Assembly (NCBI RefSeq): GCF_000010305.1
Contig: NC_012489.1
Location: 744,001 to 808,000, forward strand
Reading direction: 5' to 3'
DNA from: Gemmatimonas aurantiaca T-27
GTDB taxonomy: Bacteria > Gemmatimonadota > Gemmatimonadetes > Gemmatimonadales > Gemmatimonadaceae
DNA: 64,000 nt
Shown here: in pieces, positions 52,769 to 62,416 of the stretch
Layout of the letters: the number at the start of each line of letters is the position of its first letter
Numbering within the stretch: the stretch's first letter is position 1
Translations under genes and position numbers: made by a program
The notes under the pieces: generated by a model
What the model saw: only the letters and a program-made list of their open reading frames with translations
Told to the model about the DNA's origin: nothing
Database searches by the model: none

Positions 52769-53362
52769 ATGCGGTCCTTCAATCCTTTTCTGCTCATTGG
52801 CGCTGGCGCGCTGATCCTTGTTGGGGCAACCCCGAACGCGGTCAATCCCCTGACGCTGCGCGAAGGCAGCCGCCTGTGGTTCGAGGGCACATCGACGGTG
52901 CGCTCGTGGAACTGCACCGCCGAGCGCATCGAGGCCACGATCAACGCCAGCGAGAGTGCTGTTCCGGTGGCGGTGCTCGATGGCCGGAAAGTCGAGGGGT
53001 CGGTGGAGCTCGATTTCCCCGTGGCGAAGCTGGAGTGCAAAAACGGCACGATGAACGAGCATATGCGCAAAGCGCTCAAGGCGACGGACAATCCGAACAT
53101 CCGCTTCGTGCTCGAGGGATATGACCTGACCAAGACCACCGGCGTGAGCGGTGCGCTGCGTGGGTCCTTGCAGATGGCAGGCCAGAGCAAGCCCATCACC
53201 ATCCCTGTGCAGTTCGCGTCGGCCGAAGGGGGCCTGCGCGTCACCGGCAAGGTGCCGATCAAGATGACGGAGTGGGGCATGAAGCCGCCCACTCTCATGC
53301 TTGGCACACTCAAGGTCGGTGAGACCGTCACCGTGAACTTCGATCTCTCCCTGCAGCACTGA
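52769..53362 (+). CDS. YceI family protein
   Basis: 197 residues with a leader (NPFLLIGAGALILVGATPN). The YceI lipocalin-like barrel: GSRLWFEGTSTVRSWNCTAE, VEGSVELDFPVAKLECKNGT, MNEHMRKALKATDNPNIRF, LRGSLQMAGQSKPITIPVQF and VGETVTVNFDLSLQ. Members bind isoprenoid or lipid-like ligands in the periplasm. Followed 46 bp later by a porin-like gene. The leader hairpin upstream suggests translational control. Confidence 0.88.
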   Translation: MRSFNPFLLIGAGALILVGATPNAVNPLTLREGSRLWFEGTSTVRSWNCTAERIEATINASESAVPVAVLDGRKVEGSVELDFPVAKLECKNGTMNEHMRKALKATDNPNIRFVLEGYDLTKTTGVSGALRGSLQMAGQSKPITIPVQFASAEGGLRVTGKVPIKMTEWGMKPPTLMLGTLKVGETVTVNFDLSLQH

Positions 53363-53408
53363 GTTCCGGTCGTTTCCCCTCTCCATCAGTCGATTCCGGT
53401 ATCTGACC

Positions 53409-54779
53409 ATGACCCGTTCACGTTTCTTTCTCGCCGCGGTGATGAGCGTTGCGCTCTCGCCCCTTGGCGCACAGACCGCCACACAACCGGCGGATACATC
53501 GAAGTCTTCGCAGCGCAAGCTGACCATCCAGTACCTACGTCCGCAGGATCAGCGCGGCATCAACATGTTCGAGACGCCGAAGGTGGCGGGCGCCGAGTAC
53601 AATGGGTTCGCGATGCAGTTTGGTGCAGCGTTTGCCCAGCAGTTTCAGGGACTGACACACCAGAACACCGCGGACTCGGTGTTTCAGGCGGCCGTTCCTG
53701 CGGTGCCGGGCAATGCGGGCACGGCGTCATCGGCGAACAAGAATCGGTTGATGGCGATCAGCAACGGATTCAACAACGCCACCGCCAATCTGTACATGCA
53801 CGCCCAGTTGGCGCGTGGTGTACGCATCCAGCTCACCAGCTATCTGTCGGCACGGCACCACAACGAAACATGGGTGAAGGACGGTTTCATCCAGATCGAC
53901 GAATCGCCCATCGACATTGGGCTGCTCAACTCGATCATGAAGTACACGACCGTGAAGATCGGGCACTTCGAGGTGAACTACGGGGACTTCCATTTCAAGC
54001 GGTCGGACAATGGTCAGGCGCTGTACAATCCGTTGGTCGGCAACGCGATTCTCGATGCCTTCACCACGGAAGTGGGCGCGGAAGCCATCGTGCAGCACAA
54101 GGGTTTGCTGGGTGTGTTTGCGCTGACCAACGGCGAGATCCGTGGCAACATCACCCGGCCGGCCGATCGTTCCCCCGCGGTGATGGCCAAGCTGGGTTTT
54201 GACCGTCAATTGAACGACGATGTGCGTGTGCGTCTGACGGGTTCGTGGCGCAATCAGGGGAGCGCGATCAGCAACACGCTGTATGCCGGTGACCGTGCGG
54301 GATCGCGGTACTACTTCGTCATGGAGAACTACCAGGCCACGGAGTCCGCGCAGCAGTACTCGGGCAACATCAATCCGGGCTTCAGCGACAAGTCGAGTTC
54401 GTACATGATCAACCCGTTCGTGAAGGTGCGCGGTCTCGAGTTGTTCGGCATGGTGGAGAAGGCGAAGGGGCGTGCCGCCCCGAACACCAACCCGGTGCGT
54501 GAAGTGAACCAGTACATGGCCGAGGCGACGTACCGGTTCCTGCAGAACGACAAGCTCTATCTGTCGGCGCGCTGGAACCGCGTGGATGGGGATATTGGTG
54601 GTCTCAACAACGACATCAAAGTGACACGCGGCAATGCGGGTGCGGGTTGGTTCATCGCTCCGACACTGCTGCTCAAGGGTGAATTTGTGAACCAGACGTA
54701 CGATGGGTTCGCACGAACCGACATTCGCAATGGTGGCAAGTTCAAGGGCTTCATGCTGGAAGCGGTGACGGCGTTCTGA
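53409..54779 (+). CDS. Porin-like outer-membrane beta-barrel
   Basis: 456 residues with a leader ending LSPLGAQ. The rest alternates short amphipathic strands and polar turns (RVKIGHFEVNYGDFHFKRSD, YFVMENYQATESAQQYSGNI, VTRGNAGAGWFIAPTLLLKG) and ends in the aromatic FMLEAVTAF, typical of outer-membrane barrels. No family recognised; the pattern DAFTTEVGAEAIVQHKGLLG suggests a substrate-lined pore. Last gene before a strong terminator. Confidence 0.7.
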   Translation: MTRSRFFLAAVMSVALSPLGAQTATQPADTSKSSQRKLTIQYLRPQDQRGINMFETPKVAGAEYNGFAMQFGAAFAQQFQGLTHQNTADSVFQAAVPAVPGNAGTASSANKNRLMAISNGFNNATANLYMHAQLARGVRIQLTSYLSARHHNETWVKDGFIQIDESPIDIGLLNSIMKYTTVKIGHFEVNYGDFHFKRSDNGQALYNPLVGNAILDAFTTEVGAEAIVQHKGLLGVFALTNGEIRGNITRPADRSPAVMAKLGFDRQLNDDVRVRLTGSWRNQGSAISNTLYAGDRAGSRYYFVMENYQATESAQQYSGNINPGFSDKSSSYMINPFVKVRGLELFGMVEKAKGRAAPNTNPVREVNQYMAEATYRFLQNDKLYLSARWNRVDGDIGGLNNDIKVTRGNAGAGWFIAPTLLLKGEFVNQTYDGFARTDIRNGGKFKGFMLEAVTAF

Positions 54780-54813
54780 GGCCGCTGCGGCTTTCTCGAG
54801 AATCCAACGACAG

Positions 54814-54854
54814 CGCCCCGTCTCGGCATCACCGAGACGGGGCGTTTTCCTTTT
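54814..54854 (+). terminator. Terminator after the porin-like gene
   Basis: A perfect 13-bp stem, cgccccgtctcgg (54814-54826) and ccgagacggggcg (54832-54844), with a 5-nt loop and ttttcctttt following. Confidence 0.92.
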
Positions 54855-54879
54855 GGCTCAGAGCATCACGCCAGGCGGT

Positions 54880-55980
54880 TCAGTAGATGGCGCCATCCGA
54901 AGAACTGACCACGCCGCCCCGCACCTGCAGCGTGTAGCGGCGCGCGGAGGGAGCCGACCAACGTCCCAGATCGAAGGTGCTGCCCGTGCCCACCAACTGC
55001 ACCTCCACGGGAGACAGTTCGAGCGCGGTCTGCGCCTTGCATACACGTGTGGCGGTGGCGGCCACCGACACCAGGTATGCGCCATTGCCCGGGCCAAACA
55101 CTGTGGCGGTACCATCACTGTTCACGCCCACGGCCGATCGTTCGTCGACGGCGAGCGCGCGAGGCGCCGAGGCCGCGCCGTCCTGCTGCAGGCGGGCCAG
55201 GAATACCATCAGTCGGCCCATACGATCGCGCACGGCGAAGTGTGAGTCGGTGATCACATTGCGCAGCACGGGCAGCGTGAACAACGATCGCGACAGCGTC
55301 ACCGACGCATCATAAGGGTTCGGGAGTACCATGACCGACGTCGAAGACACGTTGAGCGCCGAGTACACGTGTTCGCCGAGTACCGCGAGTCCGGCGCTGG
55401 TGCCACCCACCGGATAGCCTGCCGCGATACGCGCATTGAGCTCACGCTGCAGCGAGGTGCCCCGCCAGCGGGTTTCGTAGGTGGACTGGTCACCGCCTGC
55501 GATGAACACCACTTCCGCGCGGCGAATGGCTTCGGCGATCTCCGGCCGTTCCGCCCCGTCGCGGGAAAAGATCACGAAGCTCCGCACCGAATGTGCGCCC
55601 ATGCCGGTCAACATGGTGTGGTAGCCGTTCGATCCACTCGAACGCAGCACAACCACATCGCCAAACGCCCCATTCGATTGTGTGCCGCCCTGGGCCAGCA
55701 ACCACCGCATCCCGGGCTCGATGTCGGTACCGCCGCCCGCGAGATAGGCACCGCCCTTGGGTGTGGTCTGCGCATCCGTCAGGCTGCCCGAATGGTACAA
55801 CGTGTAGCCCCGCGTGCTGTCGGCTCGGGCGCTGTCGGCCGGTGAGCGGGGTGCTCCCGCAGTGGGGGCTGTGGCCTCGGACGAGTTCCTCGACGTGGCG
55901 CAGGCTCCGGCGGTTGCCAGCGCGGTTGCGAGCGCGGTGAGCAGGGTGGTCGTGCGCAGAACGCGTGATGGGAGAATCAT
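54880..55980 (-). CDS. Cyanophycinase-like S51 peptidase, probable lipoprotein
   Basis: 366 residues from the ATG at 55980 (MILPSRVLR), whose leader ends in a lipobox (TAGAC). Peptidase S51 motifs: GGGTDIEPGMRWLL, FVIFSRDGAERPEI, VFIAGGDQSTYETRW, GYPVGGTSAGLAVLGE (nucleophile Ser in GTSAG) and ITDSHFAVRDRMGRLMVFLA. Cyanophycinases release beta-Asp-Arg from cyanophycin; the lipoprotein leader would place this one outside the cytoplasm. No cyanophycin synthetase gene is nearby, so a general beta-aspartyl peptidase is an alternative. Confidence 0.82.
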   Translation of the reverse strand: MILPSRVLRTTTLLTALATALATAGACATSRNSSEATAPTAGAPRSPADSARADSTRGYTLYHSGSLTDAQTTPKGGAYLAGGGTDIEPGMRWLLAQGGTQSNGAFGDVVVLRSSGSNGYHTMLTGMGAHSVRSFVIFSRDGAERPEIAEAIRRAEVVFIAGGDQSTYETRWRGTSLQRELNARIAAGYPVGGTSAGLAVLGEHVYSALNVSSTSVMVLPNPYDASVTLSRSLFTLPVLRNVITDSHFAVRDRMGRLMVFLARLQQDGAASAPRALAVDERSAVGVNSDGTATVFGPGNGAYLVSVAATATRVCKAQTALELSPVEVQLVGTGSTFDLGRWSAPSARRYTLQVRGGVVSSSDGAIY

Positions 55981-56149
55981 GATCGCAGCCGGGTGATGGA
56001 AACCGCTGGACGGGGAGCGGTCGCGGGTGCACCTATTGGGTCCAGCCGTTGGAACTGCCTGGGGCCATCCTCGGGTCGGTTCTTCCGGATGCGCCGTGTG
56101 ACAACATAGCGCCGGCGTTCTATTGTCGTTGCCCTCCTCCCCCTCCCGC

Positions 56150-56995
56150 ATGCGCCTGCTGCGAATCGTACTCGCCTGTTGTGCCTTGATGCTGGGTCTG
56201 CCCAGCACGGCACACGCCACCTGGTCCGTGATTGCCGTTGATATGGCGACCGGCCGCGTGGTGATCGCGTCCGCCACCTGTGTGGACCGCGACGACATGT
56301 TCCTCATGGGTGTGCAGGCCGTGGTGGTGCCCGGTTTTGGTGTCGCCGCCTGCCAGGCTGGTGTCGACGGTACCCACGCCAACCAGATGCTGGTTTACCG
56401 GGAATTGAAGGCCGGCACCGATCCCAAACGCATCATCGAGATGCTGTCGGCAGATCCGGCCTTCCAGAGCCGGCAGTTCGGCATTCTGGATCTGAAGGGA
56501 CGCTCGGCTGGTCACTCAGGCCTTTCGAATGGTTATGTCACTCAGGACATCCAGGGTCAGGTGCCAGGCACCCAGATCTACTATTCCATTCAGGGCAACA
56601 TCCTGCGCACGGGCGATGTGGTGCCCAACGCGGTGAAGGCCTTTCTGCACACCACCGGGTCACTCACCGACCGGGTGATGGCCGCCTTGGAAACGGCCGA
56701 TCGATTTGGTGGCGACAGCCGTTGTGTGTGTCCGCCGCTGCCGGCCGACAATGCGCGTCCCATCAATCCGTGTGAAGGGCGCACGGCGTATGTGGCGTAC
56801 ATCCTGATGGCCAATGCCAACGACACCAACGGCGACTCGCACAACGACGGCAAGTACTCCATGTACCTCACCGTGGCGCAGCCGGAACAGGGAGGCCCGA
56901 ATGCCATCAAGCCGGGCGAGAATCTCAATCCGGTGAAAACCCTGCGCGCGCGTTACGACGTGTGGCGCAAGACGCAGCCGAGGGATTTCAAGTGA
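56150..56995 (+). CDS. Exported DUF1028 protein (Ntn-hydrolase-like)
   Basis: 281 residues from the ATG at 56150 (a TTG at 56123 would add nine). The leader LLRIVLACCALMLGLPSTAHA cleaves before Thr in TWSVIAVDMATGRVV, the N-terminal residue conserved in this family. Next come ASATCVDRDDMFLMGVQAV, DGTHANQMLVYRELKAGTD, QFGILDLKGRSAGHSG and NILRTGDVVPNAVKAF. Cys pairs CVCPPLP and INPCEG suggest disulfides. Role of DUF1028 proteins is unclear. It overlaps the PEBP gene by 4 bp. Confidence 0.8.
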   Translation: MRLLRIVLACCALMLGLPSTAHATWSVIAVDMATGRVVIASATCVDRDDMFLMGVQAVVVPGFGVAACQAGVDGTHANQMLVYRELKAGTDPKRIIEMLSADPAFQSRQFGILDLKGRSAGHSGLSNGYVTQDIQGQVPGTQIYYSIQGNILRTGDVVPNAVKAFLHTTGSLTDRVMAALETADRFGGDSRCVCPPLPADNARPINPCEGRTAYVAYILMANANDTNGDSHNDGKYSMYLTVAQPEQGGPNAIKPGENLNPVKTLRARYDVWRKTQPRDFK

Positions 56996-57654
56996 AGACG
57001 TCACGCCCAGCAGTTTCACGTGCACGTGTGATCGTCTTGGGGGCGATGTGGTTTGGCCTCTCCGCTGAGGCGCACGCGCAGGCCGCGGGTGGGGCTCGCC
57101 CCGCTGGTCAACCCGCACCGGCCGCGGCGCAGCCACCGCGGGCACCAGCGCGCGCGCCGATGCGCACGATGACGCTCACGTCGCCTGATTTTGTGGATGG
57201 TGGCGCCATGCCTGCCGCGTTGGCGCAGACCGGTCGCGATGTGTCGCCCGCGTTGAGCTGGAGTGGTGTGCCCGACTCTACGCGCAGCTTTGTGCTCATC
57301 GTGCACGACGCGGATGCGCCGATGGGTGATGGCCTCGATGATCTGCTGCACTGGATGGTGTGGAATATCCCAGCGACCGCCACCTCACTGCCGCGTGGCG
57401 TGGCGCAGGGGACGATGGCTGATGGCATGCGCCAGATCAGCGTGAGTGGACCGTACTACCGTGGCCCGGCAGCGCCGAGCACCGGGCCGGTGCATCACTA
57501 TGTCTTCGAGCTGTATGCGCTGGACATTCCGCTCAATGTGGCGGCCACCGGCATGTCGCCCGCCGCCACCCGGGAAGCCGTGATGCGCGCCATGGCGCAA
57601 CATGTGCGCGGCAAGGGTGTCCTGGTTGGTACGTATCGACGTCCGGCCCCCTGA
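56992..57654 (+). CDS. YbhB/YbcL PEBP family protein
   Basis: 220 residues from the GTG overlapping the previous stop (GTGA). A leader (VIVLGAMWFGLSAEAHAQA) and an Ala/Pro linker precede the PEBP domain: DGGAMPAALAQTGRDVSPAL, LSWSGVPDSTRSFVLIVHDA, LLHWMVWNIPATATSLPRGV, YYRGPAAPSTGPVHHYVFEL and VLVGTYRRP. Bacterial PEBP proteins bind small phosphorylated or amine ligands; role here unknown. Confidence 0.85.
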   Translation: MKTSRPAVSRARVIVLGAMWFGLSAEAHAQAAGGARPAGQPAPAAAQPPRAPARAPMRTMTLTSPDFVDGGAMPAALAQTGRDVSPALSWSGVPDSTRSFVLIVHDADAPMGDGLDDLLHWMVWNIPATATSLPRGVAQGTMADGMRQISVSGPYYRGPAAPSTGPVHHYVFELYALDIPLNVAATGMSPAATREAVMRAMAQHVRGKGVLVGTYRRPAP

Positions 57655-57793
57655 ACGAGGGCTGGTCGCGCATCTCCAACGCGTCATTTCACGTCCGCAA
57701 CAAGATGTAGCCGGCACGTGACACGGGTGTGACGTGTCAGTGTCGGCTTTGTTGTCAGGACCGGTGAACGTCACGGACCCATGCGAACCCCGC

Positions 57794-59284
57794 ATGGGCA
57801 CCCTTCACCGGATGACCGTCGCCATGCGCGTGCCCGCCCTCCAATCGTCCATTGCCGCAGCCCTGTCGTGTGGGTTGTTGTTTGCTGCGTGCAGTGATTC
57901 CACCACGGATTCACCCTCGGTCGCCCCCGTCGCGTTGACCAATCAGTCGGTCACGCCGTCGTTGGTGCGGTCGCTGGTATCCGGCGTCGAGATCTACAGC
58001 CTGATCGGCAGCGATGACAAACTGCCCGGTTCACCGAATTTCGTGTTTGGTGGGTCCGCCGATGGTTCCGGCTTCATGCGGCACGCCGACGGGTCGTTCA
58101 CGGCATTGGTGAATCACGAAGACAACTTCGCGGTGTCACGCGTGAAGTTCGACAAGTCGCTCAAGCCGATCTCGGGTGAGTACATCGTCAACTCCACCGC
58201 GGGCCGCTATCGCCTGTGCTCGGCAACGCTGGTCACCCCGGAGATTCACGGCTTCGGTCCACTGTACATCACGAACGGCGAAAGCAGCGAAGAGTCGGAA
58301 ATTCTCGCTGTTGATCCGTCAGGTGCCGCCAATACGCCGCGCTATCTCGCGGGGCTCGGCCGCTGGAACACTGAAAACTCGGTGCCGCTGCCGAAGACCG
58401 CGTTTCCCAACCGGACCGTGGTCGTGATTGGTGACGACGATTCCGGCGCGGAAGGCGGTCAGTTGGCGTTGTACGTGTCCAACACGGTTGGTGATCTGGA
58501 GAACGGCAACCTGTATGCCCTGGCGCGTTCGGACAACAACACGCGTGAGCGCGACATGGTGATCGGTCAGACGTATCCGGTACAGTTCCGCCAGATCCAG
58601 AATCAGCGCACGCTCACCGGCCGGCAGATCAATCAGGCCACGGTGACCATCAATGCCGTGCGTTTTGGTCGTGTGGAAGACATCGACTATCGCAAGGGCA
58701 GCGCTGCGGCGAATGCACGTGAGATCTATTTCACGGTCACGGGGCAGAACAACTCGGGCGTGAATGCCGACTACAGCCGCACCAAGTACGGCCGTGTCTA
58801 TCGCGTGAAGTTCGACGAGTCGAACCCACTGCAGGGCACCATCGAGGTCATCCTCGACGGTGATGATCGCACCGGACCCGCGCGGCAGTTCCAGAACCCC
58901 GACAACATCTACGTGGGTGAGAACTACGTGTACGTGCAGGAAGACGACAACGGCTACGGCGATGAAACGCACGATGCCTACGTCTACCAGTACAACATCG
59001 CCACCAAGGATGTGCGTCCGGTGCTCGAACTCGACCACCGCCGGACCCAGGCCGATGCCGCGATCTACAACGCGGAAGGCGCGCGGCCGGCCGGCAAGGC
59101 CGGCTGGGAATACGGCGCGATGATCGATGTTTCGGCGGAAGTGGGTCACGCCAACACGTTCATCCTGTCGATTCAGCCGCACTCGTGGCGCGCCCCCAAA
59201 TACGCTGGGGTGGACGGCGGCACGATCCGTCTTTCCGAGAATCAGGCGAGCCAGTTGGTCGTTGTGAAGGGATTGCCGCGCTGA
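57794..59284 (+). CDS. DUF839/PhoX-like exported lipoprotein
   Basis: 496 residues from the ATG at 57794; ATGs at 57812 and 57824 keep the leader intact. The leader AAALSCGLLFAAC ends in a lipobox. The body is a beta-propeller-like set of blades with NHEDNF, GRYRLCSATLVTPEIHGFGP, GDDDSGAEGGQLALYVSNTV, KYGRVYRVKFDESNPLQGTI and NPDNIYVGENYVYVQEDDNG, typical of the DUF839/PhoX-like alkaline-phosphatase-related group. The catalytic metal ligands of true PhoX are not all clear. It is 16 bp upstream of the imelysin/peroxidase gene. Confidence 0.75.
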   Translation: MGTLHRMTVAMRVPALQSSIAAALSCGLLFAACSDSTTDSPSVAPVALTNQSVTPSLVRSLVSGVEIYSLIGSDDKLPGSPNFVFGGSADGSGFMRHADGSFTALVNHEDNFAVSRVKFDKSLKPISGEYIVNSTAGRYRLCSATLVTPEIHGFGPLYITNGESSEESEILAVDPSGAANTPRYLAGLGRWNTENSVPLPKTAFPNRTVVVIGDDDSGAEGGQLALYVSNTVGDLENGNLYALARSDNNTRERDMVIGQTYPVQFRQIQNQRTLTGRQINQATVTINAVRFGRVEDIDYRKGSAAANAREIYFTVTGQNNSGVNADYSRTKYGRVYRVKFDESNPLQGTIEVILDGDDRTGPARQFQNPDNIYVGENYVYVQEDDNGYGDETHDAYVYQYNIATKDVRPVLELDHRRTQADAAIYNAEGARPAGKAGWEYGAMIDVSAEVGHANTFILSIQPHSWRAPKYAGVDGGTIRLSENQASQLVVVKGLPR

Positions 59285-59300
59285 GCGCGGTCGTACGGGA

Positions 59301-61214
59301 ATGCACACTTCGCGATGGACCATTGGTGCCATCGTCGCGTTCGTGGGGCTCGCGTCATGCGGCCCCACGAATGGCGATGGGCACAGCGACACGGCGGCGG
59401 CCGCACGAGCCGCCCACGCAGCGGGGGATTCCCGCGCCATGCAAGCTCGGGCGGTCTGGGAAGCTCAGCTAGACACGCTCGATATGCGCCTCGGAGCACT
59501 CGATTCGGCCGTGCGCACCCTGTCAGCGTCATCTGCCGAGAGTACGGGGCGCCACGAGACACGTGCAGAGGCACAGACACGCTTTGCCGAAGCCCGCGAC
59601 AGCTTCAAGCGTGTCGAGCTGGCCATCGAGTACTACACGCCTTCCGCTGGGCGAGAGCTGAACGGCCCCGCGTTGCCTGAAGTAGAAGACGGTGAGGGGC
59701 CAGAGGTGGTGCTCGAACCCACCGGCTTTCAGGTCGTCGAAGAGATGCTGTTCGATGACGAGGCCCAAGAGATCGCCCCCGCGCTGGTCGAAGAGACGGC
59801 GACCCTGCGTGTGATCGCGTCCCGGGCGCACACCATGCTCGCGGCACAGGCTGTGACCGACGATCGGGTGTGGGATGCCGTGTCACTCGAGATCGCCCGC
59901 ATCATGGCATTGGGTGTTCCCGGCTTCGATTCGCCGGTGGCAGGACATTCACTCCGGGAAGCCGCTTCGGCGTTGGAAGGCGTCGCGGCGACGCTGAACG
60001 TGTATCGCACCGATGATGGTTCCTGGCGCACCCTCGATACGCTGGTGCGTGGCGCGCGCGCCGCATTGGAAACGACGACGTCACGCGAGGCGTTCGACCA
60101 CTTCGACTTTCTCGTGCGTCATGCCAATCCCGTCGCCCACGAGATTCGTGCACGCCGGGTGGCGCTGGGTATTGGACTGCCCACCGAACGACGGGCTTTT
60201 CGCCTCGAAGCCGCCAGTCTCCTGGATTCCGCCGCGTTCGATGTACTGGCCTTTGCGCCGGTCGACGCGACACCCGGCACACCAGCGCAGGTACAGATTG
60301 GCGAGCGTCTCTTCGCCGATACCCGGCTGTCTGGTGATGGACGACGGGCCTGCACGTCCTGTCATCTGGTCGAACGTGGATTCACCGATGGGCTGCGCGT
60401 GAATCGTACCCGTGCCGGCGCTCCATTGCTGCGGAACACACCCACGGTACTAAATAGCGCCCTACAGGTGGGCTCTTTCACCGACCTGCGGGTCACCTAT
60501 CTGGAAGACCAGATCACCGCGGTCATCGAGAACGTGGACGAGATGCACGGGCACCTCGAAGAATCGGCCCGCGTACTGAGTGCCGATACCGCCATGCGCC
60601 GGCAGTTGCACGAGGCCTTCCGCGGGACGGCGATGGCCAACGACACGGTGGTCACGGGCGCTCAGGTCCGTCATGCGCTGGCTACGTACATCCGCAGCCT
60701 CACGACCATGAACAGCCCCATGGACCGTGCCCTGCGTGGCGATACCACCGCCCTCTCGGCGGAGCAGCGGGCAGGGTTCAACGTGTTCGTGGGCAAGGGC
60801 AAGTGCGCCACCTGTCACTTCCTGCCGCTCACCAACGGCACGGTGCCACCGATGTATCAGAAGACCGAAGTGGAGGTCATCGGTGTTCCCACCGCGCCGG
60901 TTGTGGCGAAGGGACGCATCGATCCGGACGAAGGCCGGTTCCGCATCACCCGATCAGCGCCACATCGGTTTGCTTTCCGCACACCGTCCCTGCGCAACGT
61001 GGCAATCACGGCGCCGTACATGCACAACGGGGTGTACCGCACGCTGGAGTCTGTCGTGGACTTCTACAATCGTGGTGGTGGAGCGGGGATCGGCATCGCG
61101 CTCGAGTATCAGACATTGCCCCCGGATACGTTGGGACTGACCCCCAAGGAGCAGCGCGAACTGGTCGCCTTTCTCGGTGCGCTGACAGATACAAGTCGAG
61201 TTGGTCGACGTTGA
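59301..61214 (+). CDS. Imelysin-like domain fused to di-haem cytochrome c peroxidase
   Basis: 637 residues with a lipobox leader (VAFVGLASC). Residues about 50-280 are helical and carry an imelysin-like GFQVVEEMLFDDE (in place of GxHxxE), ARDSFKRVELAIEYY and a second helical bundle. Residues 320-630 are a MauG/CcpA-type peroxidase: haem site CTSCH (about 351), AGAPLLRNTPTVLNSALQVG, YLEDQITAVIENVDEMHGHL, haem site CATCH (about 503), RTPSLRNVAITAPYMHNGVY and FYNRGGGAG with distal ligands. Both haem motifs are intact; the imelysin part lacks the usual metal His. Periplasmic electron-transfer role inferred. Confidence 0.85.
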   Translation: MHTSRWTIGAIVAFVGLASCGPTNGDGHSDTAAAARAAHAAGDSRAMQARAVWEAQLDTLDMRLGALDSAVRTLSASSAESTGRHETRAEAQTRFAEARDSFKRVELAIEYYTPSAGRELNGPALPEVEDGEGPEVVLEPTGFQVVEEMLFDDEAQEIAPALVEETATLRVIASRAHTMLAAQAVTDDRVWDAVSLEIARIMALGVPGFDSPVAGHSLREAASALEGVAATLNVYRTDDGSWRTLDTLVRGARAALETTTSREAFDHFDFLVRHANPVAHEIRARRVALGIGLPTERRAFRLEAASLLDSAAFDVLAFAPVDATPGTPAQVQIGERLFADTRLSGDGRRACTSCHLVERGFTDGLRVNRTRAGAPLLRNTPTVLNSALQVGSFTDLRVTYLEDQITAVIENVDEMHGHLEESARVLSADTAMRRQLHEAFRGTAMANDTVVTGAQVRHALATYIRSLTTMNSPMDRALRGDTTALSAEQRAGFNVFVGKGKCATCHFLPLTNGTVPPMYQKTEVEVIGVPTAPVVAKGRIDPDEGRFRITRSAPHRFAFRTPSLRNVAITAPYMHNGVYRTLESVVDFYNRGGGAGIGIALEYQTLPPDTLGLTPKEQRELVAFLGALTDTSRVGRR

Positions 61215-61252
61215 CCGACGTCGGCCGCCGTTCTTTCCGCTGATCACGCCGT

Positions 61253-62416
61253 ATGCGTCTGCTGGTGTGCACCGACACGTACCCACCGTTGATCAACGGC
61301 GTCAGTGTGGTCACCGCGCTGACCGTGGAGGGGCTGCGCCGGCGTGGTTGGGAGTGCCTGGTGGTGATGCCAGGTATGGACGCGCGTGGCATACCGCATC
61401 CGCCCAGCGACCGTGAGGTGGAACGACTACCCGCGGTCTCGTGGCATGCGTACCCCGATGTGCGCGCCGCCCTCTGGCAGCGCCATCGGGTACGGGCCTT
61501 GATCAACGAATTCCACCCGGACGTGGTGCACTGTGCCACGGAGTTCGTGGTGGGTTGGTATGGCCGGCAGGAAGCGCGTCGTGCCGGCGTGCCATACACC
61601 ACGTCCTATCACACCGACTTTTCCCGGTACACGGCCTCGTGGGGGGTGCCGTGGTTGCGCCGTCCGGTGCAGTCGTGGATCAGGTACTTTCATCGCCACG
61701 CGGCGAGGGTCTTCACACCATCGGTTTCCGCACGGAATGACCTGCGGGCGCTGGGGCTCCGGGAGCTCGAAGTGTGGGGGCGCGGTGTGGATGTGAATCT
61801 CTTCCGGCCGCGTGCGGGACTGGACACTACCTGTGCCGATGAGCGCCCGTTTCGGTTTCTCTATGTGGGGCGGCTGGCCCCCGAGAAGAACATCGAGTTG
61901 CTCATCGATGCCATGGCGTTGACACAAGCGCGTCACCCCGATCGGGCTATGGTGCTGGACATCGTCGGCGATGGTCCGAGTCGCGAGGCACTCACCGAAC
62001 GTGCGGCGCGGCAATCGACGGTGACCATACGATTCCTGGGGGCGCAGGATCGGCAATGCGCACTGCCGCGCATCTATGCCGAGGCCGATGCGTTTGTCTA
62101 TGCGTCCGCGACGGAGACGTTGGGGTTGGTGGTGCTGGAGGCGATGGCGGCCGGACTGCCAGTGATCGCCACCCCAGCGGGGGGCATCGCCGAACATCTG
62201 CGCGACGACATCAACGGTCTCGCCTATCCCACCGGCGATTGTGGACGCTGTGCCGACGCCATGTCCCGTATGCTGACCGATGCCCTTGCCCGTGTGCGCC
62301 TCGCCAAAGGTGCGCGCGCAACGGCCGAACAACGCTCGTGGGACAGCGAGCTGCAGCGACTGGATGTGAGCTATCGCGAAGTGCTGGCCCGCTCCCGCGA
62401 GTCCCACGGCATCTGA
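61253..62416 (+). CDS. GT4 family glycosyltransferase
   Basis: 387 residues. GT-B: MRLLVCTDTYPPLINGVSVV, PDVVHCATEFVVGWYGRQEA, YTTSYHTDFSRYTASWGVPW, RVFTPSVSARNDLRALGLRE, VWGRGVDVNLFRPRAGL, FRFLYVGRLAPEKNIELLID, VLDIVGDGPSREAL and FVYASATETLGLVVLEAMAA with E-x7-E. Looks like the mannosyltransferase group (as in MgtA/PimB-like). Its last 46 bp overlap antisense with a related gene. Confidence 0.9.
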   Translation: MRLLVCTDTYPPLINGVSVVTALTVEGLRRRGWECLVVMPGMDARGIPHPPSDREVERLPAVSWHAYPDVRAALWQRHRVRALINEFHPDVVHCATEFVVGWYGRQEARRAGVPYTTSYHTDFSRYTASWGVPWLRRPVQSWIRYFHRHAARVFTPSVSARNDLRALGLRELEVWGRGVDVNLFRPRAGLDTTCADERPFRFLYVGRLAPEKNIELLIDAMALTQARHPDRAMVLDIVGDGPSREALTERAARQSTVTIRFLGAQDRQCALPRIYAEADAFVYASATETLGLVVLEAMAAGLPVIATPAGGIAEHLRDDINGLAYPTGDCGRCADAMSRMLTDALARVRLAKGARATAEQRSWDSELQRLDVSYREVLARSRESHGI

